Assembly (NCBI GenBank): GCA_902834555.1
Contig: CADFJN010000001.1
Location: 1 to 64,000 of the forward strand
Direction: 5' to 3'
DNA from: Atopobiaceae bacterium
Lineage (GTDB): Bacteria > Actinomycetota > Coriobacteriia > Coriobacteriales > Atopobiaceae
Length of the DNA: 64,000 nucleotides
In this document: positions 18,163 through 27,165 of the stretch, piece by piece
How the letters are laid out: every line of letters begins with the position of its first letter
How positions within the stretch are numbered: the stretch's first letter is position 1
Notes under the pieces: generated by a model
The model's input: only the letters and a program-made list of their open reading frames with translations
What the model was told of the DNA's origin: nothing
Database searches by the model: none
Made by a program: the position numbers and the translations under genes

Positions 18163-21100
18163 ATGAAACCAGAGCGACCAAAAGAAATTAGAGGAGAGGC
18201 TAGTCGCAGTCGCGCGAGGAGGGATTTCCCTCACGCACGGCTCATGGGTGGAGACAAGCTGCGGGGCGGACCTCACGTAGGACCAGGACACGCAGGGAGA
18301 CGATCGATGTGGCGCGGGATTCTGGCCCTCGCAATAGCAGCCGTTCTCGTTGCCGAGCAACTGTTTGGAGGAGGTCTTCCTTTGGGCGGTGCCAGGGTTG
18401 CGTTGGCGCAGTCTCCAGCAACAGGCAACACAAGCATTGCCTTCCTGCATAACCCCAATGGCAGCAGGTACATCAGCGATGTGGTAGGTGTGACGCGCCA
18501 GCAGGTTGTGGACGAGCTCGCGGCGCACGAGAACGACAGCTACTACCTTGGCACCCCCTACAAGGGCGTCAACGACACCGGAAACAAGCCACGGCCAAAC
18601 GGGGATCCGGGTGGCTACTCTCCCGGCATGCAGTGCAACGGATTTGTCGCCTACGTCCTCGACAAGGTGGGTGGCACGCCATACCAAACCTTCGTGAATA
18701 CCGACGGCCACCGCGGGAACTGGGCGGCGTTGGTTAACTGGTTTGCGGTCTGCCAGCACAATGACGTTATCTCCTACACCTTCGATTCAAAGGAGGAGAT
18801 GCTGGCATCCGGCCTGCTCCAAAAGGGAGACATCATCTGCGCCATACCCTACACGTCCGTGTTCCGGGCAGGAGCAGATGCCTATGGCAACACCGTAGAT
18901 GACCACGTTGGGTTCTTCTGGGGAAGCACCTCTGACGAGGACCTCTTCTGGCACTCTGCCCACAGGCCAAATGGACTGGGGTCAGCTGACACGCTCGTCA
19001 ACGGCAACCAGATTTCTGCCATTACGCCCAAATGCTTCCCATCCTGCTGGGTGTTGTTCCCGCTGGGCCCGTCCAATGGTCAGGCCGAGCTGTACAAGCA
19101 GTCGGCAAACAAGGCCATCACGCAGGACAACACCAGCTATTCACTTGAGGGGGCGTGCTATGGGCTCTACTCCGACGAGCAGTGCACGCAGCTGGTGCAG
19201 TCCGCCACCACAGACTCCGATGGCCATGCCGTGTTTGCGAACATCCCCTCGGGAGACTACTACGTTCGCGAAATCTACCCCTCGCAGGGCTACCTTCTGG
19301 ACGAAAGTGTCTATAGGGTCACGGTGAGCTCAGGCACAACAACACAGGTGGAGGGAAGCCCCGTCGAGGAGATTCCCGCAAGCGCACCTGCGGGAGCCAT
19401 TGTCCAGAAGCTAGACTCCCAAACTGGAGGAGCGGCACAAGGTGATGCGTCTTTGGCAGGGGCACAGTTCACCGTCTCCTACTATGGGAACACCGCTGGC
19501 AACATCTCGGGCAATGCTCTTCGCACGTGGGTCTTTGCGACGGACGAGAAGGGCGTGGCAGCCTACAGCAGTTCCCAGCTTGTCTCTGGGGACAAGCTGT
19601 ACGCCAGCTCACAGGGCGAGACGGTCTTTCCGCTAGGCACCTATGGCATCCAGGAAACTCTGGCTCCCAAGGGCTACGAGCTCACTGACGACTCCGTTCA
19701 TGTGGCCACTGTCACGCTCGAGGACGGCGCAGCCACCTGGAAGGCGCTCGACGGCTGGAACAACAGCAGTGCGGTAAAAGACGTAATGGGACGTGGCATT
19801 GATGACCAGGTAATCCTCGGCTCGATCCACGTAAACAAGATTGACCATCAACTCAAAGAAGGCGTATCTCAGGGAGACGCCACGTTGGCTGGAGCGAGGT
19901 TCCAAGTACGCAACGCGTCCGACCACGCCGTCTGCGTCAATGGCATCGCCTACGATATAGGGGAGGTTATCGAAGGCGTAGAGCTGGTAACCGACTCCTC
20001 TGGCAACGCCACAAGCGAGAGAATGCTGCCGTTTGGAACCTATGAGCTGCGAGAGATTGAGGCTCCTGAGGGCTACCTCCTCAACTCAACTTGGGTGGGC
20101 GTCGCTACCGTTTCCGATTCTCAGACTCCCGCCGACGCAGGCACTGTGGACGAGAGTATCGAGAGGATCGAGACCCCTCCTTTAGAAAAGGTAGACATCA
20201 ACCTTGGTGCCAATGGACCGCAAGGTGACGCCGTCTTCGAAGGTACGGAGGTGAGCATCACCAACGCCTCCCAGGAGTCCGTAGTATATGGTGACAAGAC
20301 GTTTGCCCCTGGTGAGTTGATACGCACGCTCTCAGCAAACGTTGATGGCAAGTTCCCCGTCATCGAGCTTCCCTATGGTACCTACGTGCTCAAGGAGACA
20401 AAGGCTCCTAAGGGATACCTCCTCAATGAGGACTGGACCAAAACGATTGTGCTTCATGAGGGAAACCAAGCTCGGATTGAGCTTCCAAACACTCCGGTCT
20501 CCGGAGGCATCAGCGTTGACAAGATCGACCACGAGCTTGAAACCTCAGCTGCACAGGGAGACAGCACGCTCGAGGGCGCACACTTCGAGATCACAAACAA
20601 CTCCGCACATCCCGTGGTTGTAGCAGGAGAGAGCTTTGCTCCTGGAGAGGTCATCACAAACGTCGGCCTCGTGACAGACGCTCATGGCCACGCGACGACC
20701 GGTTCACACCAGCTTCCCTATGGGCGCTACTCCATTCGCGAGGCGTCAGCCCCAGAGGGCTATCTTCTCAACTCGAGCTGGAAGGCCGATGTGACCATCC
20801 AAGAGGACGGAATGGTGGTCCCCGCCCAAGCACCCGTCGATGACAAGGTTGTTCGCGGAGGCGTGCGCGTTGGCAAGCTTGACCGCGAGACGCTGACAGA
20901 CACGCCTCTCGGTTCTGCGACGCTTGCCGGAGCAACGTTTGCCGTGTCGAACGCCTCGGCAAACCCGATCCTTGTTGATGGCGCCACAGTCAACCCTGGC
21001 GACATTGCGGTAACGCTGACAACAGATGAGAACGGCATTGCCTCCACCAGCGCAAATGCCCTTCCATATGGCACCTATGAGGTTCGCGAGGTATCTGCGC

Positions 21101-22197
21101 CAACGGGCTACCTCCTGGACAGCGAGGCCCGCCTCTGGTCGGCAACATTCTGTGTAGTCGATGACGGTACGATTGTCGATCTCACGACGCCTGAGGACGC
21201 AGTTCACGATCAGGTAGAGCGCGGCGACATCCGTTTCGTCAAACGCGATGAGAGAACGCAGGAGCCAATGGGGAACGTGGCGTTTCTCATCACCAGCCTC
21301 ACCACGGGAGAGCACCACGTTGCCGTGACGGACGAGAACGGCATTTTTGACTCCTCCGTCTTTACCTTCCGAGAGCGCACCAATGCAAACGATGCGGCGC
21401 TGAAGCCGAACGAATCATCTTCAGGAGAGAGGGAGGTGGACTCCTCGAAGCTGGATTCACACAGCGGCATATGGTTTGGCGGCGCGCTCGAGGAAAACAA
21501 AGAACCTATCGAGGGGCTTGCCTCGCTTCCGTACGATCGATACGAAATCCAGGAGCTACGCTGTGAGGCCAACCGTGGACGAGCGCTTGTCTCGTTTGAA
21601 CTCACCACCGAATTCCCGGAGTCGCGTCACAACGAAGTACTCGACCTCGGCACCATAGACAACCGAGAGGAGCGCGAGCCATCCATTCAGACAACAGCAG
21701 CTGACGAGAAGACCGGCAGCCACGAGGGCGTGGCACAAGACACTGCAGGAATTGTCGACGTTGTAGCCTACGCAGGCCTTGTTCCGGGGAGTGACTATGA
21801 GCTGAAGGGTGTGCTCATGGATGCCGAGAGTGGCAAGCCACTTCTCGACTCTAATGGCAGTCCCATCGAGGCATCACAATCGTTTGTTCCCACCCAAGCG
21901 GACGACAGGGTTGCCGTGTCTTTCGAGACAGATGGCTCCTCCCTAGCGGACAAGAAGGTCGTTGTCTTCGAATCTCTCTACCGAGGCGGACAGGAAGTTG
22001 CCAGCCACAAGGATCTAGACTCCATAAGTCAGACCGTCGACTATCGAGAAGACGTACCACCCAGCGAGGCGGGTCGGTCTGGTCAAGGCAGAACGCCCAG
22101 GACCGGTGATGAGACGGCACGCGTAGTCATTGGAGCCTGTGGTGCGCTTGGATGTGCTGGCATTATTCTCGCGCTCTGGAGCAGGAAGAAGGAGTGA
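18163..22197 (+). CDS. Cell-wall-anchored NlpC/P60-like, SpaA- and VaFE-domain surface protein
   Basis: 1344-residue secreted protein. After a basic leader there is a signal segment at about 49-82 ending in VALAQ. Residues ~85-300 resemble a papain-like NlpC/P60 or CHAP domain: Cys158 in MQCNGFVAY with His248 in DDHVGFF. Then come about seven SpaA/Cna-B type repeats starting near 308, 411, 553, 677, 781, 899 and 1021, several sharing QGD.TL.GA.F and LPYG.Y.. RE.. AP.GYLL patterns. A VaFE-type repeat occupies ~1173-1300. The C-terminus has TPRTG (1311-1315), a hydrophobic helix and RKKE, which is a sortase signal with Thr in place of Leu. The start at 18163 has GGAGGAGG upstream; an internal ATG at 18307 beginning the signal peptide is the alternative. 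The SpaA domains probably form isopeptide bonds. Confidence 0.88.
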   Translation: MKPERPKEIRGEASRSRARRDFPHARLMGGDKLRGGPHVGPGHAGRRSMWRGILALAIAAVLVAEQLFGGGLPLGGARVALAQSPATGNTSIAFLHNPNGSRYISDVVGVTRQQVVDELAAHENDSYYLGTPYKGVNDTGNKPRPNGDPGGYSPGMQCNGFVAYVLDKVGGTPYQTFVNTDGHRGNWAALVNWFAVCQHNDVISYTFDSKEEMLASGLLQKGDIICAIPYTSVFRAGADAYGNTVDDHVGFFWGSTSDEDLFWHSAHRPNGLGSADTLVNGNQISAITPKCFPSCWVLFPLGPSNGQAELYKQSANKAITQDNTSYSLEGACYGLYSDEQCTQLVQSATTDSDGHAVFANIPSGDYYVREIYPSQGYLLDESVYRVTVSSGTTTQVEGSPVEEIPASAPAGAIVQKLDSQTGGAAQGDASLAGAQFTVSYYGNTAGNISGNALRTWVFATDEKGVAAYSSSQLVSGDKLYASSQGETVFPLGTYGIQETLAPKGYELTDDSVHVATVTLEDGAATWKALDGWNNSSAVKDVMGRGIDDQVILGSIHVNKIDHQLKEGVSQGDATLAGARFQVRNASDHAVCVNGIAYDIGEVIEGVELVTDSSGNATSERMLPFGTYELREIEAPEGYLLNSTWVGVATVSDSQTPADAGTVDESIERIETPPLEKVDINLGANGPQGDAVFEGTEVSITNASQESVVYGDKTFAPGELIRTLSANVDGKFPVIELPYGTYVLKETKAPKGYLLNEDWTKTIVLHEGNQARIELPNTPVSGGISVDKIDHELETSAAQGDSTLEGAHFEITNNSAHPVVVAGESFAPGEVITNVGLVTDAHGHATTGSHQLPYGRYSIREASAPEGYLLNSSWKADVTIQEDGMVVPAQAPVDDKVVRGGVRVGKLDRETLTDTPLGSATLAGATFAVSNASANPILVDGATVNPGDIAVTLTTDENGIASTSANALPYGTYEVREVSAPTGYLLDSEARLWSATFCVVDDGTIVDLTTPEDAVHDQVERGDIRFVKRDERTQEPMGNVAFLITSLTTGEHHVAVTDENGIFDSSVFTFRERTNANDAALKPNESSSGEREVDSSKLDSHSGIWFGGALEENKEPIEGLASLPYDRYEIQELRCEANRGRALVSFELTTEFPESRHNEVLDLGTIDNREEREPSIQTTAADEKTGSHEGVAQDTAGIVDVVAYAGLVPGSDYELKGVLMDAESGKPLLDSNGSPIEASQSFVPTQADDRVAVSFETDGSSLADKKVVVFESLYRGGQEVASHKDLDSISQTVDYREDVPPSEAGRSGQGRTPRTGDETARVVIGACGALGCAGIILALWSRKKE

Positions 22198-22226
22198 CGT
22201 TAGGGCAGTGCCGCGTTGACGCACAT

Positions 22227-22252
22227 GGGGGGCCGGCATCGGCCGACCCCCC
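22227..22252 (+). terminator. Terminator of the surface-protein gene
   Basis: GGGGGGCCGGC / GGCCGACCCCCC near-perfect hairpin followed by TCTCGTT, 30 nt after the stop. It may also serve the convergent M28-like gene. Confidence 0.75.
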
Positions 22253-22290
22253 TCTCGTTAACGAGCTCTGCATATCCTCAAAGCATGTGA

Positions 22291-24900
22291 CTACGAGCGG
22301 CGGATCATCTCCGTGACAAGCTCGGCAACGGAGGCGGCCTGGTCGCCATCAACGTTCTCAGGAACATCCTGCTCGGTGCGAGAAAGTGCAGGAAGCCCAT
22401 TCTCTCCCATACCCATGACCGTCACCGCACGGACAGAGGTACGCATGGCAACGGAGGCGTCGGTATCAGCCCAGTCATAGGTCTGCGTCTTCAGGTCCAC
22501 GTGGAGGTCGGACGCCGTCCCGGTGAGAAGCCTCAAGAGCCTCCTGTCTGCACGGCGAGTGGGTTCAAAGCCCTCATGAGTCAGAAGCGAAAGGTCACCA
22601 GCGCCAACGCAGTCAAGGTTCACGAGAAATGCGCCGCGGATGGCAGAGCGGTGCTCAGTCAGGAAGGAGCGCATGCCAGCATGGTCGAGGTCCGAGGCGC
22701 CAAGGGCAACAAACCAAATATCGTGACAGACAAGCTCGTCGTCACCCATATGGAGCACGGCAGCCCGCAGGTCTTCTTCGGTGGGAACGTCGGCGGGAGC
22801 CCCCGTTGTGTCATCGGCGGAAGCGTTACCTGCCCCTTCGGCCTCACTCTGCTCGACATCGTAGGAGTCCTCGGCAAGAGGCGCTTCGTCCGTCGGCGCA
22901 GCGGCATTAGAATCATCCGGCGCCTCGGCGGTGGTGTCCTCTACCAGGCGCAGGCCACTCCTTGCGGTAGCACCGCCCTTCCAGGGGTCGGAGTCGGAAC
23001 TGTCGTCCCAGTTCTCGGGATCATCGCTCAACCAGTTCCCGCCGCGCATGACCTGGCCCCGGGGATGACCATCGGCATTGTCCCTGTTGCGATTGAAGAA
23101 GTTGAAGTGATGCTTCTCAGAACGGCGCTCAGGTTCAGGATCCTGCTGCATCCTAAGGTCATCCGCACTAATAACGTCCAAGCCGTCCTGCTGGGCATCA
23201 GCCGGCTCCTGAACTGGCGATGGCGCCGCAGGGGCAGGGGTAATCACAGGAACATCGGGGTCAGCCGCGCGGCCGCGTATGCGCTGGGCGTTCCTGGCAT
23301 CCGCATCGCTCAGGAGGTTCCCCATGCTCCTCCTGGAGTTGGTTGCCGCCGGATGAGAGGGAGCAAGCTGGGTGGCTTCTGGGTCGGATGCCAGGGGATC
23401 GGACATCTGCGACGGATCAGGAAGGTCGTAGAGCGCAGCGCGGCGCGCAACGTCAGAAACCTGCGGCTTAAAGTTCGACTTGCCCCAGTTGGGGTCGTCC
23501 GGCTTTTCAGGACGCTTGCGGGGCGTTGGCGCCGTTGGATGCGTAGCCCCAAGGTCATCACTGGGCGTCGCGGTGAGGCCAGAGTCATCCTTCTCGCCTA
23601 CACCATGGCTCTCGAAGCGGTCAAACATGCTTGCAAGCTTTTTCCGGTCAAAGAAGCGGGTCTTCTCAGGAGACGGTGTGGGGACATCGCCAGCGGTGTT
23701 CTCAGCGGGCACCGCAGTATCAGCAGAGGCATCAGCAACAGCGGGGGTAGACACCTCTGCCGCAGCGACAACTTTGGCCGTAGAAGTAGCAGGAACCGGT
23801 TCCACGCTTGCGTCATTAGTGCGAGAAGAGACGGGCTTGGGAAGACTCTCGGTAGAATCGGCAACGCCAGCATCAATCCGTGCTCCCGTACGAACGGGAC
23901 TGCCAGGCAGCTCGCTGGTTTCATCAGCGTCATACGACGATGCCCTCATGTTCCTGGAAGAGTCGACGTACTCAATCTCGCAGTCGGCGGGGAGAATCCC
24001 AAGGGCGGCAATCACATCCTTGCCGTGCCGAACGCCAACAACATCTTCTGGCTGCTGCTCAGGAGCAGGAGCGGGCTCCGGGACGGCCTCTGCCTGGCTT
24101 GCAGCCAGCTCTGCAGCCCGAGCAGCCTCTTGCTCGCGCTGCTCCCTCTCGATGGCGCGCTGCGAAACGGGCTTCTCGTCAGAGGGGTGGACGTTGTCAA
24201 GGATACCGAGGAGGGCGGCGACCGAGGACTTGTTGTCGTTGGAGCCAAGCGAACAACGAGAGAACTTCTGGTAGATGCCATCGGCACCAAATGCCGCAAG
24301 GGGAATCGAAAGCAGAATGCCAACTACCCAAAGGAGCGAGCGGAGGGCAGCCGGCAGAAAGGAGAACACCTGGAGAAGAGCACAGAAGCCAACCGCAGGA
24401 ACAAGCCACTTGAGCGCCTTGCGCAGCATGGGAATGTAGCGGGAGAGTGGGCTTCCGTACAGAAAGCTATCATGCGGGGAATCGTAGTGGGCAACCACAA
24501 CGATGGGCCTGTTGCCCTTGGCGACAAGCTCACCAGTGGCATGGTGCACGCCAACCACGTTCTGACTGCGCGCAGAAGGCCCAAGCTTGGAGAGGAAGCT
24601 GCCCCCAATCCCAAGCGTATCAAGCACCAGGAGGGCAGCCGGCACCACGGCAAGAATGATGCCGAGGGCAGAAATGCCCGTACCGGAAAGAATCGCCCCA
24701 ACAAACATCAGTGCGAGAAGGACGCACCGCACCATGCGCCCAAGGCCCGGAGCATCAAACTCCTCCACGTTAACGTCCACGTCATGCTGACGCATGAGGT
24801 CGGCGATGGTCTGGGCGGCCTGGAGCTCTTCCTGGCTGTTTGCAGGAGAGATACCAATCTGATCCTCCAGGTAGTCCATATAATCATGTGTCATGGCCAT
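22291..24900 (-). CDS. Membrane M28-peptidase-like protein, probably inactive, with long insert
   Basis: 869 residues. The N-terminal part resembles M28 zinc aminopeptidases: HYDSPHDS (His138, Asp140) and GSNDNKSSVAALL (Asp222). Hydrophobic segments near 58-96 and 165-206 lie within this part. About 450 residues of low-complexity Pro/Ala/Asp-rich sequence follow, then the rest of the fold resumes near 711. There the usual catalytic Glu-Glu is replaced (ALGASD, ~733-737) and the expected zinc-ligand His of the HTxxDT motif is replaced by LSRTEQD (~839-845). Zinc catalysis is therefore doubtful. The start at 24900 is chosen for GGAGG 9 nt upstream. The insert suggests a cytoplasmic or surface-exposed linker. 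Confidence 0.7.
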   Translation of the reverse strand: MAMTHDYMDYLEDQIGISPANSQEELQAAQTIADLMRQHDVDVNVEEFDAPGLGRMVRCVLLALMFVGAILSGTGISALGIILAVVPAALLVLDTLGIGGSFLSKLGPSARSQNVVGVHHATGELVAKGNRPIVVVAHYDSPHDSFLYGSPLSRYIPMLRKALKWLVPAVGFCALLQVFSFLPAALRSLLWVVGILLSIPLAAFGADGIYQKFSRCSLGSNDNKSSVAALLGILDNVHPSDEKPVSQRAIEREQREQEAARAAELAASQAEAVPEPAPAPEQQPEDVVGVRHGKDVIAALGILPADCEIEYVDSSRNMRASSYDADETSELPGSPVRTGARIDAGVADSTESLPKPVSSRTNDASVEPVPATSTAKVVAAAEVSTPAVADASADTAVPAENTAGDVPTPSPEKTRFFDRKKLASMFDRFESHGVGEKDDSGLTATPSDDLGATHPTAPTPRKRPEKPDDPNWGKSNFKPQVSDVARRAALYDLPDPSQMSDPLASDPEATQLAPSHPAATNSRRSMGNLLSDADARNAQRIRGRAADPDVPVITPAPAAPSPVQEPADAQQDGLDVISADDLRMQQDPEPERRSEKHHFNFFNRNRDNADGHPRGQVMRGGNWLSDDPENWDDSSDSDPWKGGATARSGLRLVEDTTAEAPDDSNAAAPTDEAPLAEDSYDVEQSEAEGAGNASADDTTGAPADVPTEEDLRAAVLHMGDDELVCHDIWFVALGASDLDHAGMRSFLTEHRSAIRGAFLVNLDCVGAGDLSLLTHEGFEPTRRADRRLLRLLTGTASDLHVDLKTQTYDWADTDASVAMRTSVRAVTVMGMGENGLPALSRTEQDVPENVDGDQAASVAELVTEMIRRS

Positions 24901-24951
24901 GCTGTACATCCTCCGCTGGTCACGCGGCCCCCTCGGTCGCGAGAATGCGCA

Positions 24952-24969
24952 TATACTTTGTCGAGTATA
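24952..24969. promoter_or_regulatory. Palindrome TATACT-N6-AGTATA in divergent promoter region
   Basis: A perfect 6-bp dyad about 55 bp from the M28-like start and 210 bp from the WYL regulator. Either arm reads as a -10 box (TATACT), so it may be promoter, operator or both. No good -35 was seen. Confidence 0.3.
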
Positions 24970-25176
24970 CGTCTTGGAGGACCTCGATATCACCCCGGTA
25001 CTCCCTGGACGGTCTTCTGCACGTCAATTCCCCCACAACGAGCGCACATGTTCCACCGTCTGCGACGGCAAGTCTTGTCTTCGAACCAGCTGGCATCCCT
25101 GTTGCACCGAGTGCCATCCGTTCTACTATCGTCTAATTCAACTGATGAAAAGCCGCAGCGATGGTGAGAAGAACGC

Positions 25177-26211
25177 ATGAACCACTGCTGCGGTCTAGAC
25201 GGGAGGGTCAAATTGGGTGCCGTGGACGGCAATGCCGAGGTCTCAAAGAATGATGAGCAAGCGAGGAGAATCGCGTCGCTCGCGCTCGCCTTCATGAGCT
25301 CGGACACCATTCGCGACGAGGCCATCTGGCACGCATACTATCCAGAACTCACAAAGGCCGACTCTTATCGCACGGCATTCAGGCGTGACAGGGCTGCCCT
25401 TGCCGAGTGCGGAATCACGGTGAACCGTGTCGATGGCCCAGAAACGCTTTGGTGTGTGGACAGTGCGTCATTCGTAGAGAGCACCGAACTCTCGGAGGAA
25501 GACGCGATGGCACTCGACATAGCCTGTCTTCCCCTCGTCGATGACAAGAACTTTCCATACGGAGCGGAGCTGCGCATTGCGCTCTCAAAGATTGACGGCA
25601 CCTTTGACAACCCCACGTCAGTTGCCCTGCCTGCTGAGGAGCGGGTTCCCAGTCGGCAGCTTGCCACTCTGCAGGAGTGCAGTATCTCGGGAACTGCCGC
25701 GCGCATCACCTACACCCGCGCCGATGGAGCCACGATCGAGCGTCAAATTGCCCCATACGGCTTCTTTGGAATGCGCGGACATCTGTACCTGGTTGCACCC
25801 ACCATTGACAACACCGGCTCTGTAGTCCAAGGCTCTTCTCGCACGTACCGCATTGAAAGGGTCCAGCGGGCATCAATAGCCGTGGGCGTGCACTTTGATA
25901 TTCCGGAAGACTTCGACGTGCGGGATTGGCAGAAACTTCCCTTTCAGCTGGGGCCACTCTCGCATGAGGGGGTGTTCGCCGTACCTGCGAATGAGGTGCG
26001 AGAGTTCCTGCAGGATACAAGAGGCAAAGGTACGCTCCGGAAGCCTGCGGATAACCGCAAAGGCCGCGAAGCCACAACATGGCGCGTTGAGGTAAGCAGC
26101 ATTGAGGACGCGGCATCGTGGGCCATCGCGGAAGGCATCACGCCTCTCTCGCCACCAGAGCTTGTTGCCGCCTGGCGCACTAAGCTCGAGGGGGTTGTTG
26201 CACATGGCTAA
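25177..26211 (+). CDS. WYL-domain transcriptional regulator, PafB-type
   Basis: 344 residues: an N-terminal winged-helix region (RRIASLALAFMSSDTIRDEAIW, with RTAFRRDRAALAECG), a middle WYL domain (ITYTRADGATIERQIAPYGFF, YRIERVQRASI) and a C-terminal extension. With the next gene it forms the paired PafB/PafC arrangement known in actinobacteria, where the heterodimer controls a RecA-independent DNA-damage response. A TTG at 25213, preceded by GGGAGGG, is an alternative start. It overlaps the next gene by 8 nt. No proteasome/Pup genes are in the window. Confidence 0.83.
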   Translation: MNHCCGLDGRVKLGAVDGNAEVSKNDEQARRIASLALAFMSSDTIRDEAIWHAYYPELTKADSYRTAFRRDRAALAECGITVNRVDGPETLWCVDSASFVESTELSEEDAMALDIACLPLVDDKNFPYGAELRIALSKIDGTFDNPTSVALPAEERVPSRQLATLQECSISGTAARITYTRADGATIERQIAPYGFFGMRGHLYLVAPTIDNTGSVVQGSSRTYRIERVQRASIAVGVHFDIPEDFDVRDWQKLPFQLGPLSHEGVFAVPANEVREFLQDTRGKGTLRKPADNRKGREATTWRVEVSSIEDAASWAIAEGITPLSPPELVAAWRTKLEGVVAHG

Positions 26212-27154
26212 CCGCAAGCAGGGCGCTGGTCGCAAGGGGGGCTTGCAGGAGGCCCGAGAGCTGGTTGCCATCATCTCCTCGCTGGATCACGCCGGCAACA
26301 GCATCGACGTAGCCACCATCGCCGCGCGCTTGGGCATAACCGAGCGAGAGGCGCGCCACCGCATGGAGCTCATCCTCTCCGCAAGCAGCGAGGGGGCAGC
26401 GGTCCTGCCCCTCTCAGCAGATGGCAACAACAGGCGAATCACCCTTGAGAGGGGCTCGGGCAGCCACGCAAGGAAGCTTCGCCTTACCAAGGGCGAAGCT
26501 CTCGCAGTGCAAGCGGCCCTCAACCAAATGGGAATACCCGCAGATGCGCCGCTGCGAGAGATAATCTCATCCTCGCTTTCCCCTGCTGGCATGGGCAATT
26601 CGCAGGCCACTCGCTCCATGGGGGATAGCGCCGGCGACACAGATCCCAACAGGTCTAGGGTGGGAGAGGCAATCCTCACGTGTTCGAAAGCAATATCCCA
26701 GCTCGGGATGCTCGACTTCACGTACCAAGGCATCGCGGACAACGCTCCCAGGCAACGCCATGTTGACCCGCGGGGACTACGAAACGTAAACGGTGCCTGG
26801 TACCTCGACGCCTACGACCCATCATGCCATGGGGAGCGCGTGTTTCGCCTGGACCGCATGACAGACGTGAGCGTTGCCCCAGCAGATGAAGTTGGCTCGC
26901 AGCCAGAGGAGAGCGTCGGCACGCGCACCGTGCGCATTGTTTTCCACGACAGACACTACCTAGACCTTCTCGATTGGCCGGGCCTACGCGTAGAACGCGA
27001 TGACGGCTCTGTGGTCTACACCCGAATTCCCTACTACGGGGGAGACTGGCTTCCCAGGCACATCGCGGCGTGCTCCGGTACCGCATATGCAAGCGACGAC
27101 GAGGTCAATGCCCTCGCCGTCGCTTATGCACGCAATAAACTTGATGAGCAGTAG
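26204..27154 (+). CDS. WYL-domain transcriptional regulator, PafC-type
   Basis: 316 residues with a helix-turn-helix at about 22-55 (ELVAIISSLDHAGNS.. IAARLGITEREARHRMELI) and a WYL-like middle (LDFTYQGIADNAPRQRHVDPRGL, WYLDAYD, RVFRLDRM). ATG at 26204 overlaps the upstream stop, which implies coupled translation and a likely heterodimer with the PafB-type partner. It ends 12 nt before the convergent DinG stop. Ligand and targets are unknown. Confidence 0.83.
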   Translation: MANRKQGAGRKGGLQEARELVAIISSLDHAGNSIDVATIAARLGITEREARHRMELILSASSEGAAVLPLSADGNNRRITLERGSGSHARKLRLTKGEALAVQAALNQMGIPADAPLREIISSSLSPAGMGNSQATRSMGDSAGDTDPNRSRVGEAILTCSKAISQLGMLDFTYQGIADNAPRQRHVDPRGLRNVNGAWYLDAYDPSCHGERVFRLDRMTDVSVAPADEVGSQPEESVGTRTVRIVFHDRHYLDLLDWPGLRVERDDGSVVYTRIPYYGGDWLPRHIAACSGTAYASDDEVNALAVAYARNKLDEQ

Positions 27155-27165
27155 CGACTCCGCAT

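Noticed and set aside
22060..22197. Standard LPXTG anchor in the surface protein
   Set aside because: No LPXTG is present; the motif is TPRTG, so it is reported as a variant.
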